Source: Cristatella mucedo
Taxonomy: Eukaryota > Bryozoa > Phylactolaemata > Cristatellidae
NCBI GenBank assembly: GCA_009760855.2
Contig: WPIO01000134.1
Location: 327,001 to 391,000 of the forward strand
Direction: 5' to 3'
Length of the DNA: 64,000 bases
The position numbers were made by a program, and so were the translations under genes. Under the pieces are notes generated by a model, which saw only the letters and a program-made list of their open reading frames with translations, had not been told where the DNA came from and did no database searches. This document shows, piece by piece, positions 20,860 to 30,469 of the stretch; the stretch's first letter is position 1; each line of letters starts with the position of its first letter.

Positions 20860-22935
20860 TGTAATGTAATGTAATGTATCTCCGTCAGTAACTCCACAAA
20901 GTCATAAAGACCATGTGGGTGTTACGCAGGAGAGTTTTGTATAGCGCACTCACAGCCTAAGCGGCTTTCGGTACGCATTCGGTAGCCAACAGACTTCGTC
21001 TCACGCAACAAAGAGAAAGTGGGAAGCATAGCAGAGTTAGGAGAGCAGTTGAGGTAGTGAGTAGCATAGAAGTAGCAGTTCAGGACCGCTGAAAAAGATG
21101 TGCCATAGTCGGCAGTAGGAGAGTAGATGTCGTTGCGTAAGAATTGTGGAAGCGAGTTCCACAGTCTAGGACCTGCAGAGCTAAAGCTTCTGTCGCCAAC
21201 TGTCTTTAAGCGGAGGAATGAGACAGCTAATTTATTGTCCACACTGGACCTGAGGGCGCGAACAGGCTGGAACTGATGCAGCAGTTCAGCTAAATATGAA
21301 GGAACCAAGCCGTGGCGGGCCTTGTGGGTCAGCGTAAGAACTTTGCTCTGTATCCTTTGCTGAACCGGCAACCATCCTAGCTCTTCCAGAAAAGGTGACA
21401 CGTGCTCGAACCGCTGGGACTTGAAGACCAGCCTTGCAGCCATATTCATAGTCCGCTGTAGTGGCATAATAGCTTTCTTTGGTAGCCCAGCCAAGAGGGA
21501 ATTACAATAATCAAGCCGAGACAGAACTAAAGAGCTAGTTAAATTTTTTACAAGCCACTGTGGGAGACAGCTTCTAATCTTGGATAGGGATCGGATGTGA
21601 TGGCTAGCTGTAGAGGCAGTCTTCTAAATGAAGCTTTTGAAATTGAGGCAGCTGTCGAACACGACACCTAGATTACGAGCACGTGGTGAAGGTCGCACAA
21701 TAGCATCACCTATTAGAGCAGCAAAGCCTTTTAATCCAGCCACACGCTTAGGGTGTCCTATGAGCAGCAGTTCGGTTTTATCGTCATTTAATTTCAGGAA
21801 GTTTTCCGACATCCAGGATCGAATATCGGCAAGGCAAGCGTTCAGTTTCTCAGTTGCTGCAGCAGATTCCGACGGTTTAAATAACAAATACAACTGAGTA
21901 TCGTCAGCATAGAAGTGATATCCAATTCCATGGGCCTTAATCACTTTTCCCAGAGGTTGCGTATAAATGGAGAACAGCAAGGGACCAAGTACAGACCCTT
22001 GAGGGACTCCATAGGTGACCCTTCTCATGTCTGAGACCTGACCCCCACACGACACGGATTGAACACGATCAGACAAGTATGATTTAAACCATGCCAGTGC
22101 TTCGTCTGCCAGACCAATCGTTGTTCTCAATCGTTCAAGCAGAACTTCGTGATCAATGGTGTCGAAGGCAGCAGACAGATCTAGCAGAGCTAGGGCAGTG
22201 ACATTTCCGTCGTCGTTGCCACGTAGAATGTCATTGTTAACACGGAAGAGAGCAGTTTCAGTAGAGTGCTGCCTCTTGAACCCTGATTGAAATGTTTCTG
22301 ACATTCCATTATTTTCAATATGTTCAACTAGCTGCTTAGCAACAATTTTTTCAAGAATCTTTGATAAGAACGGAAGAAGGGAAACTGGACGATAGTTTGC
22401 TAGGACCTCTGTGTCTAATCCAGGCTTTTTAAGAATGGTCTAACGATTGCCGATTTGAAGGACTTGGGGACGACCCCTTTTCCCAAAGAAGCATTAAAAA
22501 TCTTGGTTATGGCAGGGCTAAGTTGGTCTGCAAGTGGAGACCACAGAGATGAAGGTATAGGGTCTTCAGGAGACGAGCTCTTTTTGCTAGACCTTATTAA
22601 GGCAGCCACATCACAGGCAGAAACTTCAGAGAACCTTTTAAGAAAGGTCACAGGTTGAGGAACGGCGATTGCTTTGGTCGGAGGGGGCTTAATGGAGGCA
22701 CGAATGTGCACAATTTTTTCAGTAAAGAAGGCTGAAAAATTTTCGGCTGAGCCCTTAATATCTGGGGAGTCAGACCTGGCAGCATTGGCCAGTAAATGGT
22801 TTACTGTCTTATAAATCTGTTTAGTGTCCGACTGGCAGGAATTCAGTTTTCTAATGAAAAAAGAAGCCCTGGTTTTTTTAAGCTTTGGCTACTGATGCGT
22901 ATATGATGCATTCTCGGGATTTTGTTGCTGCTGCA
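20860..22935 (-). mobile_element. LINE-B element, 5'-truncated
   Basis: A second non-LTR family, CR1/L2-like by its protein but separate from LINE-A. It holds the region before the reverse transcriptase (AENFSAFFTEKIVHIRA), the core, and the C-terminal part, and ends GGTCTTTATGACTTTGTGG, AGTTACTGACGGAGATACA and a short (TTACA)n tail at about 20861-20880. Other copies are at 24.06 kb and 49.84 kb. Confidence 0.9.
20922..22711 (-). pseudogene. LINE-B reverse transcriptase, frameshifted and with one stop
   Basis: Motifs in order are SSKKSSSPEDPIPSSLW, FKSAIVRPFLK, then after a frameshift near 22440 NYRPVSLLPFLSKILEK, FQSGFKRQHSTETAL, LDLSAAFDTIDHEVLLERL, GVPQGSVLGPLLFSIYTQPL, FYADDTQLYLLFKP (catalytic YADD) and LKLNDDKTELLLIGH. 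An in-frame TAG at 21624-21626 interrupts before SRLDYCNSLLAGLPKKAIM. The C-terminal part runs in the same frame to a stop at 20922. Two lesions therefore separate it from an open frame. It differs from LINE-A at most positions outside the motifs. Confidence 0.9.
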
Positions 22936-22954
22936 GATGCGTCTGCTGTCTCGG

Positions 22955-23279
22955 TTATAAAGCTGCGTCTTGTGAAATAGAACGTGGCCCGTTCGACCCG
23001 TCTTCGATTCCGCTTCTAAGGGCGGGCCAATTAAGCGTTACTAAGCGCAGTTTGAGCGCTCGAGCGGCACGAAAATTCCGGATAGCTTCTTGGCGCAGCA
23101 ACGATAGGATTTTACGTAGAGCTGCACAACTGGTGCAGCATTTATCCAGCACGCTGCAACTTACTGCAGTATCAAGCGTGCGCGAAGGCTGGATGTACCA
23201 GACGACTTATGACTACATAAATGCATTGCTAACTGTAAGGCAATCGGAGGAAGACGTGGACGTTTCTTCCACTTTGTAA
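22955..23279. other. Region open on both strands, possible exon or LINE-B 5' part
   Basis: Minus strand 23152-22955 reads as a helical, basic peptide (ALRKILSLLRQEAIRNFRAA). Plus strand 23052-23279 reads ILRRAAQLVQHLSSTLQL and ends EEDVDVSSTL and a stop. Neither has a recognised domain. The segment lies directly upstream (minus sense) of LINE-B coding sequence. Confidence 0.25.
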
Positions 23280-23789
23280 AGGTATAAGTGCTGCGCGAGC
23301 GATCACTGAAGCGAATTTTTAAATTACTGCTGGCTCTGAGAGCTAGCTCCGTCAGTCCAAAGCTGCGGCTTTGTTTTACCGAAGACTTCTTTTTAGTTGG
23401 TATCCATTACTCCTTCAAGGCAGAACAACCAAAGCAGTAAGTGCCCTGCCATTTTCGCTCCACAGCATTTCAATACAGTTCTATCTCGGAGAAAATTCGA
23501 TTCAAACTCGCGGCCTTGTGGGAAAACCTTCCTGGCTTAGTAATTTGAATAAGCACGTTCCTCCTGCTTGGTAGCTGTCTTTTAGAAAATACCAGAAAAA
23601 CAACATGGAAAAGCGATGTGCGGGGGAGTGAAAGCGTGAGCTACAACGTGTGAATTCAATTCAGACTTCTTCCGTACAGATTAGATGCTGGCAGATTTGA
23701 ACGGCTTCAGAGCACAACTACTCAAAACCTGGGAGGCTTTTGAGTTAACTACAATTCGGCACACCACCGCATTGGTTTGGCATAGTGAC

Positions 23790-23925
23790 TTATGTGCTCG
23801 TTCAGCGACAAGGTCGAGGTGAATGCATTTGATGACTCGAGTCGTGGGCTCGAACCCCGAAGCGTACGTGGACCACCTAAATAGAGATTAAGTTCTCTTA
23901 GGGTGCAACAGAAATGAGTTATATC
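23790..23925 (+). mobile_element. SINE-B copy
   Basis: TGTGCTCGTTCAGCGACAAG (head), GTCGTGGGCTCGAACCCCG (B-box-like), then CACCTAAATAGAGATTAAGT, TCTCTTAGGGTGCAACAGAA. This is the SINE-B order. Confidence 0.7.
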
Positions 23926-24054
23926 TTTCATATACTATCTTTACGCAGCCAAAGGTCAAATATATATAAAATTGCTTGACTTGGGTCAATTGATTAATCG
24001 CACTTCCGTGAAGCTTGTTTATATTCATAGGCCTGCGTGACTACTCTTCAAGGC

Positions 24055-24142
24055 AAGGTATGAAACTCTCCTGCGTAACACCCACGTGGTCTTTATGAAT
24101 TTGTGGAGTTACAGACGGAGATACATTACATTACATTACATA
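24055..24142 (+). mobile_element. LINE-B 3' end fragment
   Basis: GAAACTCTCCTGCGTAACAC, GTGGTCTTTATGAATTTGTG and GGAGATACA plus TTACA repeats. Only the last 80 or so bases of the family are present. Confidence 0.85.
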
Positions 24143-24754
24143 TTAATAAAATGGCTCTGTGTGCCGAGACCAGGTTTTCTGAGCTCTAAGCGAAAAAGTT
24201 GAGCTCGCATCGGCATTAACTTTGCGTCAGCGAACGCCACTAGCATCCAATTCAAAAGAGCGGCTGTTTAATATCTAGAGCGAGGTGAAATTGTATTTAC
24301 AGGAGTACACTTTCATGCACCAACTACGCGATGCAAGATTAATTAGACTCAATAATAGCTGACAAGATACTGTGTGGCATCTGAGCGATCTGAGCGGAAA
24401 TTATCTTATAGTAAACAGCGCTAACGTTAATTTAGCCGTTTAATTTGTAGAGGTGTAGTATTCAGCCTAATGCTCTGAGCAGTTCTTTAAAACTGCTTTG
24501 CGATATTGTGTTAAATTTTCAGGTGGAAAATGCAGCGTTGAAATAGCACACTGGCTCTCTGGGGTCTTCAGTGTAGCCCACTTTCGAGGATACATCGAGC
24601 CAACAGGCATCTACTAAGATATCTATTCACGGCAGAGCAGCTCAGGCTCATTGAGAAATCAAAAGGAGCTTACGCTTAGATAATTCTAGTTTGGTTCTTT
24701 TTTCTGCGTTTCTCCTCCATCAGTGAAGCAGCTAAGTTTTGAGATCAGCCCCTG

Positions 24755-24930
24755 GCCTCGATGGTCCATTAGGTAAGACGGTAGCTCTTCACGACCGAGG
24801 TCCCGAGGTCGTGGTTTCGAATCCTTTGGTGGCCGATCCTTTGTTGCCACTGCAAGTGGTAGCGATAGCCTTCAAGGCTCTTCTGCCGCTATGCAAAAAT
24901 AGGCTGCTAAATCAGCATGCATTTCCTTTA
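24755..24930 (+). mobile_element. SINE-A copy (tRNA-derived)
   Basis: TGGTCCATTAGGTAAGACGG (A-box region), GTCGTGGTTTCGAATCCTTT (B-box region), then the body with TGCAAGTGGTAGCGATAGCC, TTCAAGGCTCTTCTGCCGCT and GGCTGCTAAATCAGC. Well preserved. Confidence 0.8.
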
Positions 24931-24934
24931 AAGA

Positions 24935-25585
24935 AAATAATTTTGCACTAAATTAAAGAAAGAGCCGTAACGATCGCGCCGTGCTCGGGGCTGCTTTTGG
25001 TGAGCCAAATTCTCTATTTCCGATCTTGGTGGTTGAGCTTTTTTGGCCATGGCATTTGCCAGTTCATGCTGTGGCTTGAATATTTGGGAGACGCTAAATT
25101 TGTAAGTCTGCAGCGTGGCAATTGAAAAATAGCACGAGCTAAATATTTTGGCAGTGGTGTGTGATTTTTTTAATGTTTTGATGACCGGAGTCAGTAATTA
25201 ATTGTTACTCTATACGCTTAAAGAGGACCGGCGAAGGAAGGTTTCAAGGGAGATACGCTTGCATGGCAGACGGCTTCAAAAGCTCGCAATTTTCTGATTG
25301 AGAACGACCAGGAAAGGGTCTCTGCAACGGTCGTGCGTGTGCATGCTCTATTCGTTATGTTAAAAGCCGGTACCAATAAATATCCGCCGCAGCTAAGCAT
25401 GTTAGCAAGAGAAGTCAACCACCACTTTTTGTTTTCTAGATCTTCGGTACTAGGTGCCTTAGCATACTATCTGGCTAGATCCTGCATACAAGACGCTATT
25501 GTCTGACCAGCTAGTACCAAACACTCAGCAATTGATGTAAGCAACTCTTGGGCAGACACAGGGCACGAAGTATGAACCATTACAG
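24935..25585. other. No gene seen (3' flank of the EF-hand gene)
   Basis: AT-rich sequence without repeats or exons that I recognise. Confidence 0.35.
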
Positions 25586-25587
25586 GG

Positions 25588-25593
25588 TTTATT
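25588..25593 (-). promoter_or_regulatory. Poly(A) signal AATAAA overlapping a stop codon
   Basis: AATAAA on the minus strand. Its bases 25589-25591 (TAA) are the stop codon of the EF-hand exon, so signal and stop coincide. Confidence 0.65.
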
Positions 25594-25852
25594 TGTCAGC
25601 TGAGCTCATCCGACTGTGAGCACGGTCTGTGAGTGGTTCTTTAACAATTTTCTGATGGATCTCTAAGAACAGAGGTATGTACATAAGGTAGTCTATATAC
25701 TCCACTTGACCGGTGCTCGAAAAGTCCAGCTTCCCAATGACGTAGTGCACCGTCTCCGAGCTCAGTCCCCCGGCGGCGAGCTCAACGCTCAGGTCGCTCA
25801 GCTGGATTTGGCCGTTGCGAGGCGAACGATCGGCCAGCATGAAAAACATTTC
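25589..25852 (-). CDS. Terminal exon with EF-hand-like motif (exon P3)
   Basis: The acceptor TTTTTCGTAG precedes a phase-0 exon of 87 codons and a stop. It contains one EF-hand-like loop, DFSSTGQVEYID (Asp 1, Ser 3, Thr 5, Gly 6, Asp 12 instead of Glu), in the helix context YVIGKLDFSS...YIDYLMYIPLFLEIHQ. An earlier degenerate loop (DRSPRNGQIQLSDL) makes a typical EF-hand pair. Calcium binding is possible for the second loop only and is unproven. The end of the gene is marked by AATAAA in the stop. I have a feeling of a conserved family but cannot name it. Confidence 0.75.
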   Translation of the reverse strand, partial: EMFFMLADRSPRNGQIQLSDLSVELAAGGLSSETVHYVIGKLDFSSTGQVEYIDYLMYIPLFLEIHQKIVKEPLTDRAHSRMSSADK

Positions 25853-25967
25853 CTACGAAAAAGTGGCCGCTCCGGTTCGGTTCGCTGCTGCTGCTGCTGC
25901 GCCCGCCAGTGGTGCAAGCTTCGACTGAGCTGCGCCCGCCCGAGAGAGCTGAATCTGGAGGACGTAC

Positions 25968-26037
25968 CTTGCAAGCTTCCATCTTAATTTCAAGCGCTTC
26001 GTAGTCGACCTTGTTAATGAGCTTCCTCACAATGGGA
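25968..26037 (-). CDS. Internal exon before the EF-hand exon (exon P2)
   Basis: Strong acceptor TTTTTCTAG and donor AAG/GTACGT frame 70 bases, phase 2 in and phase 0 out. The peptide is PIVRKLINKVDYEALEIKME plus ACK. The 115-base intron to P3 is normal and phases match, giving MEACK-EMFFML across the junction. Confidence 0.75.
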
Positions 26038-26049
26038 CTAGAAAAACGA

Positions 26050-27095
26050 AGCGTACAGAGGGTCGTGACTAGCAAAGCGTTGCTCCAAGACGACTGCCTG
26101 CTTGTGCATTTCGCTTTGGGTACTTACTCTAGCTGATGAACCTTTTCCGACAGTGCGGCTACGCAGCTAAACATCTTAAGACTTAATCTGGTGCTTCCGG
26201 GAATGTCCAATATCTGACAAAGCCAAATGTAAGTATTTCACCATAAAGATGGTGCCCGAAATTAGCAACAAATAACCATCTTCAAAATGACTTCCAACTT
26301 ATAGTACTGTCTGAGCCTATCTAGAAGCCAACACACAAGTCACGCCCGATCGGCAGAGTGATTTGTTGGAGAGGGTGGAACTTGCCAAAGAAGCTTCGTA
26401 AATCTCTATAAATCTGGCGATGTTTTAGGATTCGAGAGTCCAACAGTGGGATGGTGAAGTTTTAGTTTATAACAGGACATGTTAGAATAACGCAGATTCA
26501 TGCAGTAATTTGGGCCGATTATACTATATAGAATAATTTTGTTTTCCAGGGTAGCAAAAGATATTTTCGAACTTCTTATGCCTCAGCAGCATTTACAATA
26601 GTCATTTTCCTCCACAAACTTTGTACTAGCGAACAGGACGGTGGAAAATTAAAATTTACCCAGTTAAAATATAAAACAAATTAATTTACGTTTTCTGGCT
26701 CAGATTTTTTTTAGAAATAAATAGTTTCTCGAGGTTTCCGATTACTATGTAAATCAATTTCATGAATCAGCCCAAAATGTAGTCATCCGCCATATTGACT
26801 TTACATTTTTCGTGTTAGCGACGTTCCAAGTCCAGCTAATCTATGTGGAAACCTTTCTCCTTGCTCTTTTTTCTTGTTCCTTGGACTCATCTGCTCCTTA
26901 ACGGTATCAGTATGAGCATCAACGATATGGACTTTGAAGAAAATCGTGCAGCCCTATGTGCCGTAGCTCTCCACCATAGTCTCAACCCGCTTTACAGTGT
27001 TCCGCCTTGAGATTGTCCAGGAAGCCCGAACCACGCTACCAAGCTGTTCCAAGCCATTTTCGTTTTACTAGTGCGCTTCTTTTGAAGTCGATTGC
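26050..27095. other. Intronic, no further exon called
   Basis: AT-rich. A weakly supported coding stretch on the minus strand at about 26850-26930 (VDAHTDTVKEQMSPRNKKKE) lacks a good donor. P1 joins P2 in phase without it. Confidence 0.3.
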
Positions 27096-27101
27096 ACTCA
27101 C

Positions 27102-27243
27102 TGTTTTTTAAAGTCCCAATTTGATGTGGTAGCGTCATCCCCTTCCAGGGGTCCACTTGTAGCCATGCTTGACAATGTTGCTTCCGACACAGAAGTTAGT
27201 CCACTGTGAACACTCCCGCCTGTGGTAGTGGGCGTGACAATCT
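27102..27243 (-). CDS. Internal exon, Ser/Thr/Gly-rich (exon P1)
   Basis: Acceptor GGGACAACAG and donor CA/GTGAGT frame 142 bases, phase 1 in and phase 2 out. The peptide starts EIVTPTTTGGSVHSG and ends ATTSNWDFKKQ or, spliced to P2, NWDFKKH-PIVRK. Low complexity then a more ordered end suggests a linker before the EF-hand module. Confidence 0.65.
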
Positions 27244-27339
27244 CTGTTGTCCCAAATGCAAAGAAAGCAGGGAAAATTCGCAAAACTACCCTGAAGATCG
27301 ATCGAAAATGCTTTATGATAATAATACAAATAGGAAATC

Positions 27340-27600
27340 TATATTGCGTTCACCAAGAATATAATCTCTTTTTAGGCACTTTACATATGCTGTAGAGGAG
27401 GCGTATCAGTAGGGTCCATGTAACATGAGCAGCGACAGCAAGTGTAGGTACGCATCGGACAATTCGCACAGATCCACCAAAAGCTTTGAGGAACAGGTGC
27501 GTATTTAGCATCTGCCAGGATATCGTCAAGTCAGGGGATGCTATAATTTTTTTAATCTCTGACGATATCCCAGCCATACTTAAAATGTCTCAAGACAAGC
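27340..27600 (-). mobile_element. LINE-A 3' fragment (diverged)
   Basis: AATATAATCTCTTTTTAGGC, ACTTTACATATGCTGTAGAG and further CAAAAGCTTTGAGGAACAGG match the LINE-A end on the minus strand with many changes. It lies within the presumed intron 5' of P1. Confidence 0.6.
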
Positions 27601-27609
27601 AGCAAAGTA

Positions 27610-28010
27610 TTCATGGTGTTGTAATCCTCTTCGAGGGGCAGCGAGTGAGCCAGAGGAAGAGACGAGTACTTGCTCCCACCATGGAGCAGCGCGGCTTTAA
27701 GGCTCCTGAATGAGACGAGTCAACGAAGAATTGCCACTTATTCTAGTTTCGGCAGACTCCTATTGCCTCGAGCCAACTGGTCGCATTGCGTGCGTGAGAA
27801 GCAGAGCCCGTCTGGAAAGATGAAGTAGCTTGACAAAGATTGTTATCCCTTCCGCTGGACAGAGACTGCTATCCACTGCTATCACTGCCTCCGATCATCG
27901 ACTGCACGCTTGCGCCCAACAATTTCCACGGACTAAGCCAAGACGTCAGATAATCGGCATTAGACTTGGTGAGATCGATCAAGATGGTGGATCAACTCAT
28001 GAAGGATTTT
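27610..28010. other. No gene seen
   Basis: Mixed sequence. Short frames only. Confidence 0.3.
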
Positions 28011-28019
28011 TCATTTGTG

Positions 28020-28127
28020 TTAGTATGAGTTTCTCCCATCAGCTCCATGTTTGAAAATGTCATTCGGGTCTGCAGCGGGTCTCTCCTCGCTCTCTGACTT
28101 GCTGATCTCTTCGGACGATGGCTGGTC
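28020..28127 (-). CDS. Possible terminal exon, Ser/Glu-rich (exon Q)
   Basis: A pyrimidine-rich tract ending TCTTTCGAAGAG precedes an open frame reading DQPSSEEISKSESEERPAAD then PNDIFKHGADGRNSY and a stop at 28020. The composition is that of a disordered acidic C-terminus. It joins the exon at 28570-28665 in phase 2. No poly(A) signal follows closely, and if real it conflicts with P1-P3 being the only 3' end of the same gene. Confidence 0.4.
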   Translation of the reverse strand, partial: DQPSSEEISKSESEERPAADPNDIFKHGADGRNSY

Positions 28128-28569
28128 ACTCTTCGAAAGAGGATACAGACAGCTCAGGCCAGTGTGCCACCAGAGTTATGGACGATAGAAGGCGCGGATA
28201 TGCAATAGGATGCATTCTTGCAATCCATTAAGATGCTAGGAGGTGTCTCTCACGCACAAGTAGCACTTGCTTAAGCGGTCAGCCGGTTACCACCAAGTTC
28301 TTGGGAAAGAAAACTTTATGGCTCCATTTTCCTCTAAAAAAATTCTAAAAAGAAGTAGCAGTGTAATAATGAATAAATAAAACTATTTGACCCATGAATG
28401 ATGTATTTCACTAGCTTCTGGAACAATATCGTTACACAATTTTGAGCAGCCATTTCTTTATCCTACTTTCCAGAGAGCTTTCTTGCAGTTCTCGCTGGTG
28501 AACTGAGGTGCCCAGCCTTTGTCCTGATCACCAACAGGCATGCCGAAATATGCCATTTACGCCTCACAC

Positions 28570-28665
28570 ATCTTGGAAGATGCTTCCATGGAGTAATTTT
28601 TTGCCCTAGCTTTGATGAATTGGCTGTACACATTGCAAAGGCTTCTGTCGGACGCTTGCAGCCCC
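28570..28665 (-). CDS. Possible internal exon (YSQFIKARAKNY)
   Basis: An open minus frame reads LQASDRSLCNVYSQFIKARA then KNYSMEASSKM before a donor (AAGAT/GTGTGAG). Several AG acceptors are possible (CCTGAG, CATCGAG, CCGACAG), none strong, so the 5' edge and entry phase are uncertain. Confidence 0.42.
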
Positions 28666-28679
28666 TCGATGCCACCTCA

Positions 28680-28925
28680 GGAAGATATATATAATAAAAT
28701 ATAATAAAAATATAATAAGAAATATATATATATATCCACGTTGAAGTCTGAAACTGATCTAAACCGAGGGCTTAATTTTTGTGTATTATTCCTATTATTC
28801 TTAATAATAAAAATTATAACTGAAATGGTATTATTTATAAATAAGATATTTTATATATTATTTATATATTATTTATATTTATTATTTATATTTATATTTA
28901 TATATTATTTTATATATTATTGAAC
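28680..28925. repeat. AT-rich low-complexity tract
   Basis: Imperfect (TATA)/(ATTT) repeats over about 240 bases. Confidence 0.85.
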
Positions 28926-29660
28926 AGCTAATGAATACCATGCCTCGGTGATATCGCCTTGTAATAAATAATGAGGGTATACATTTTATTTAGAAAATAC
29001 GTAATGTTCGGAGACCTCGGCAGTGGCACTGATCGCCGAAAAAAATATCCCCGAGGGGGGTAACAATAATCTGGGTTACCGGACAAGTGCCCTACCTTTT
29101 GAGCCATCGAGACTACATAGCGTTTGATGATCAATACGTCGCTTTGAATTCCGAGCCTTAAATTTCCACTCGCGTGCTCGAACACCAACTGCTTGACTTG
29201 TTAGGACAATTTGAGTGACTTGGATGACACTCGTATTTATTAGTATTATTACATACGACACAAATATATTTTATAACAAACTTACGAATTTTCTATTAGT
29301 TTAAAATATATTTTTGTCAGTAGCTGTATCTGAAAACCTCTTAAAAATATGTAAATTTTGAATTTATCACTGTACGGTTCACTACAGAAATCTGTGTGGA
29401 AAATTATGGATATTTTCTATACGTTTCAGGGATAAAAAACGGGAGATGACGCTTAATACCCAGGAGCAAAGATATTTGTGACATTATTATTCTTGATAAG
29501 AGGCCACTCTTCTACTTATTTATTTTGTAATACTTTGTAAGCGAAAAAATGCGTGGCATAGCTGGTATCAAAATATCAGGGCCGTATTGCTCTACCGGAA
29601 ATGACTGCTATAATTAGTCTCCTACGGAATGTGGATTTCGCTTGGCAAACAGCAACTCAC

Positions 29661-29733
29661 TTGTGCTTGCAGTTTAGTCGCCCCCAATAGTCCTCCTCTA
29701 GTTTAAAATGATACTGCTTCAGACACCAACCTG
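29661..29733 (-). CDS. Likely internal exon (exon N2)
   Basis: Acceptor TTTTGATTGCAG/CAG (a NAGNAG site) and the strong donor AA/GTGAGT frame 73 bases, phase 1 in and phase 2 out. The peptide is GWCLKQYHFKLEEDYWGRLN then CKH. A later acceptor (TGAAGCAG/TAT) would shorten it to phase 0, matching exon N1. Confidence 0.5.
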
Positions 29734-29754
29734 CTGCAATCAAAACGCAGTAAT

Positions 29755-29830
29755 AATGATTAAGAATTTGCATTATGCCCTAGGAGAACTAAGTCTCTTT
29801 ATGAACACTTTTGTCAAATGATTGAAAATT
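29755..29830 (-). mobile_element. LINE-A tail remnant
   Basis: GCATTATGCCCTAGGAGAAC then TAAGTCTCTTTATGAACAC resembles the reversed LINE-A terminus. Short and diverged. Confidence 0.4.
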
Positions 29831-30011
29831 CAGCATACGTAGGTGGTTAGCTGGATATATATACAGGGAACAATTTTTTCATCCTTAGGTCCTCACGACT
29901 AGATTTTAAATGATCTGCATCCCGATTTTTTGCGGACTGTTACTTCAATAGCGACAATCCGAACAACAATCGCTAGTAAAATTATGTAAGATCTTCTTAA
30001 GAAAAACCTAC

Positions 30012-30151
30012 GTGATATATGTACTTTTTTTCTTTATCCGTAATCAAGTGGTTGTTGATAAGTTGAAGAGCATACTCCAGCTCTTCTAAGTTCATTTCTT
30101 TATCCTTAAAATGAGCAATGGCACAACCAAACATTTTTGATGGTCTCGTGA
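30012..30151 (-). CDS. Likely internal exon with EF-hand-like helix (exon N1)
   Basis: The acceptor TTGCCTTTGCAG is good, the donor CAC/GTAGGT fair, and the length is 140 bases, phase 1 in and phase 0 out. The peptide reads FGCAIAHFKDKEMNLEELEY then ALQLINNHLITDKEKKYIYH. The pattern of Leu/Glu helices separated by short polar turns is like half of an EF-hand pair without a calcium loop. It lies 5' of exons N2 and P1-P3 on the same strand, so the same gene is likely. Confidence 0.62.
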
Positions 30152-30344
30152 CTGCAAAGGCAATCAGACATATAGCGAATTATTGTCAGATAAAAGCGGG
30201 ATACACCAAAGTAGGCTTTTTGAAATGCAATGCCAATTTATTAGTTTATACTTGCTCGGCCACTGTTAATACGACAAAGCCTCGTATTTAAACTCGGACA
30301 ATAGCGTGAATGAGGTTTAGTTTCATTTACCAACCTCTCACACT

Positions 30345-30465
30345 AGTTTAATAATAATAATAATATTGCACTTGATAAAGCGCCCTCAGAGAACTTAATC
30401 TCTTTCTAGGCGCTTTACATTTGCTGCAAAGTGATACGCAATAGAATAGTAAGTAAAATAGTTTG
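30345..30465 (-). mobile_element. LINE-A tail, young type
   Basis: (AAT)n plus GCACTTGATAAAGCGCCCTC through GCAATAGAATAGTAAGTAAA, indistinguishable by eye from the same part of the 9955-10545 copy. Only about 115 bases were inserted. Confidence 0.85.
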
Positions 30466-30469
30466 TGAA

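Noticed and set aside
26850-26930. Possible minus-strand exon (VDAHTDTVKEQMSPRNKKKE)
   Set aside because: No good donor, and P1 joins P2 in phase without it.
29070-29130. tRNA-like text on the minus strand (GATGGCTCAAAAGGTAGGGC)
   Set aside because: No B box or cloverleaf. At best a worn SINE head.
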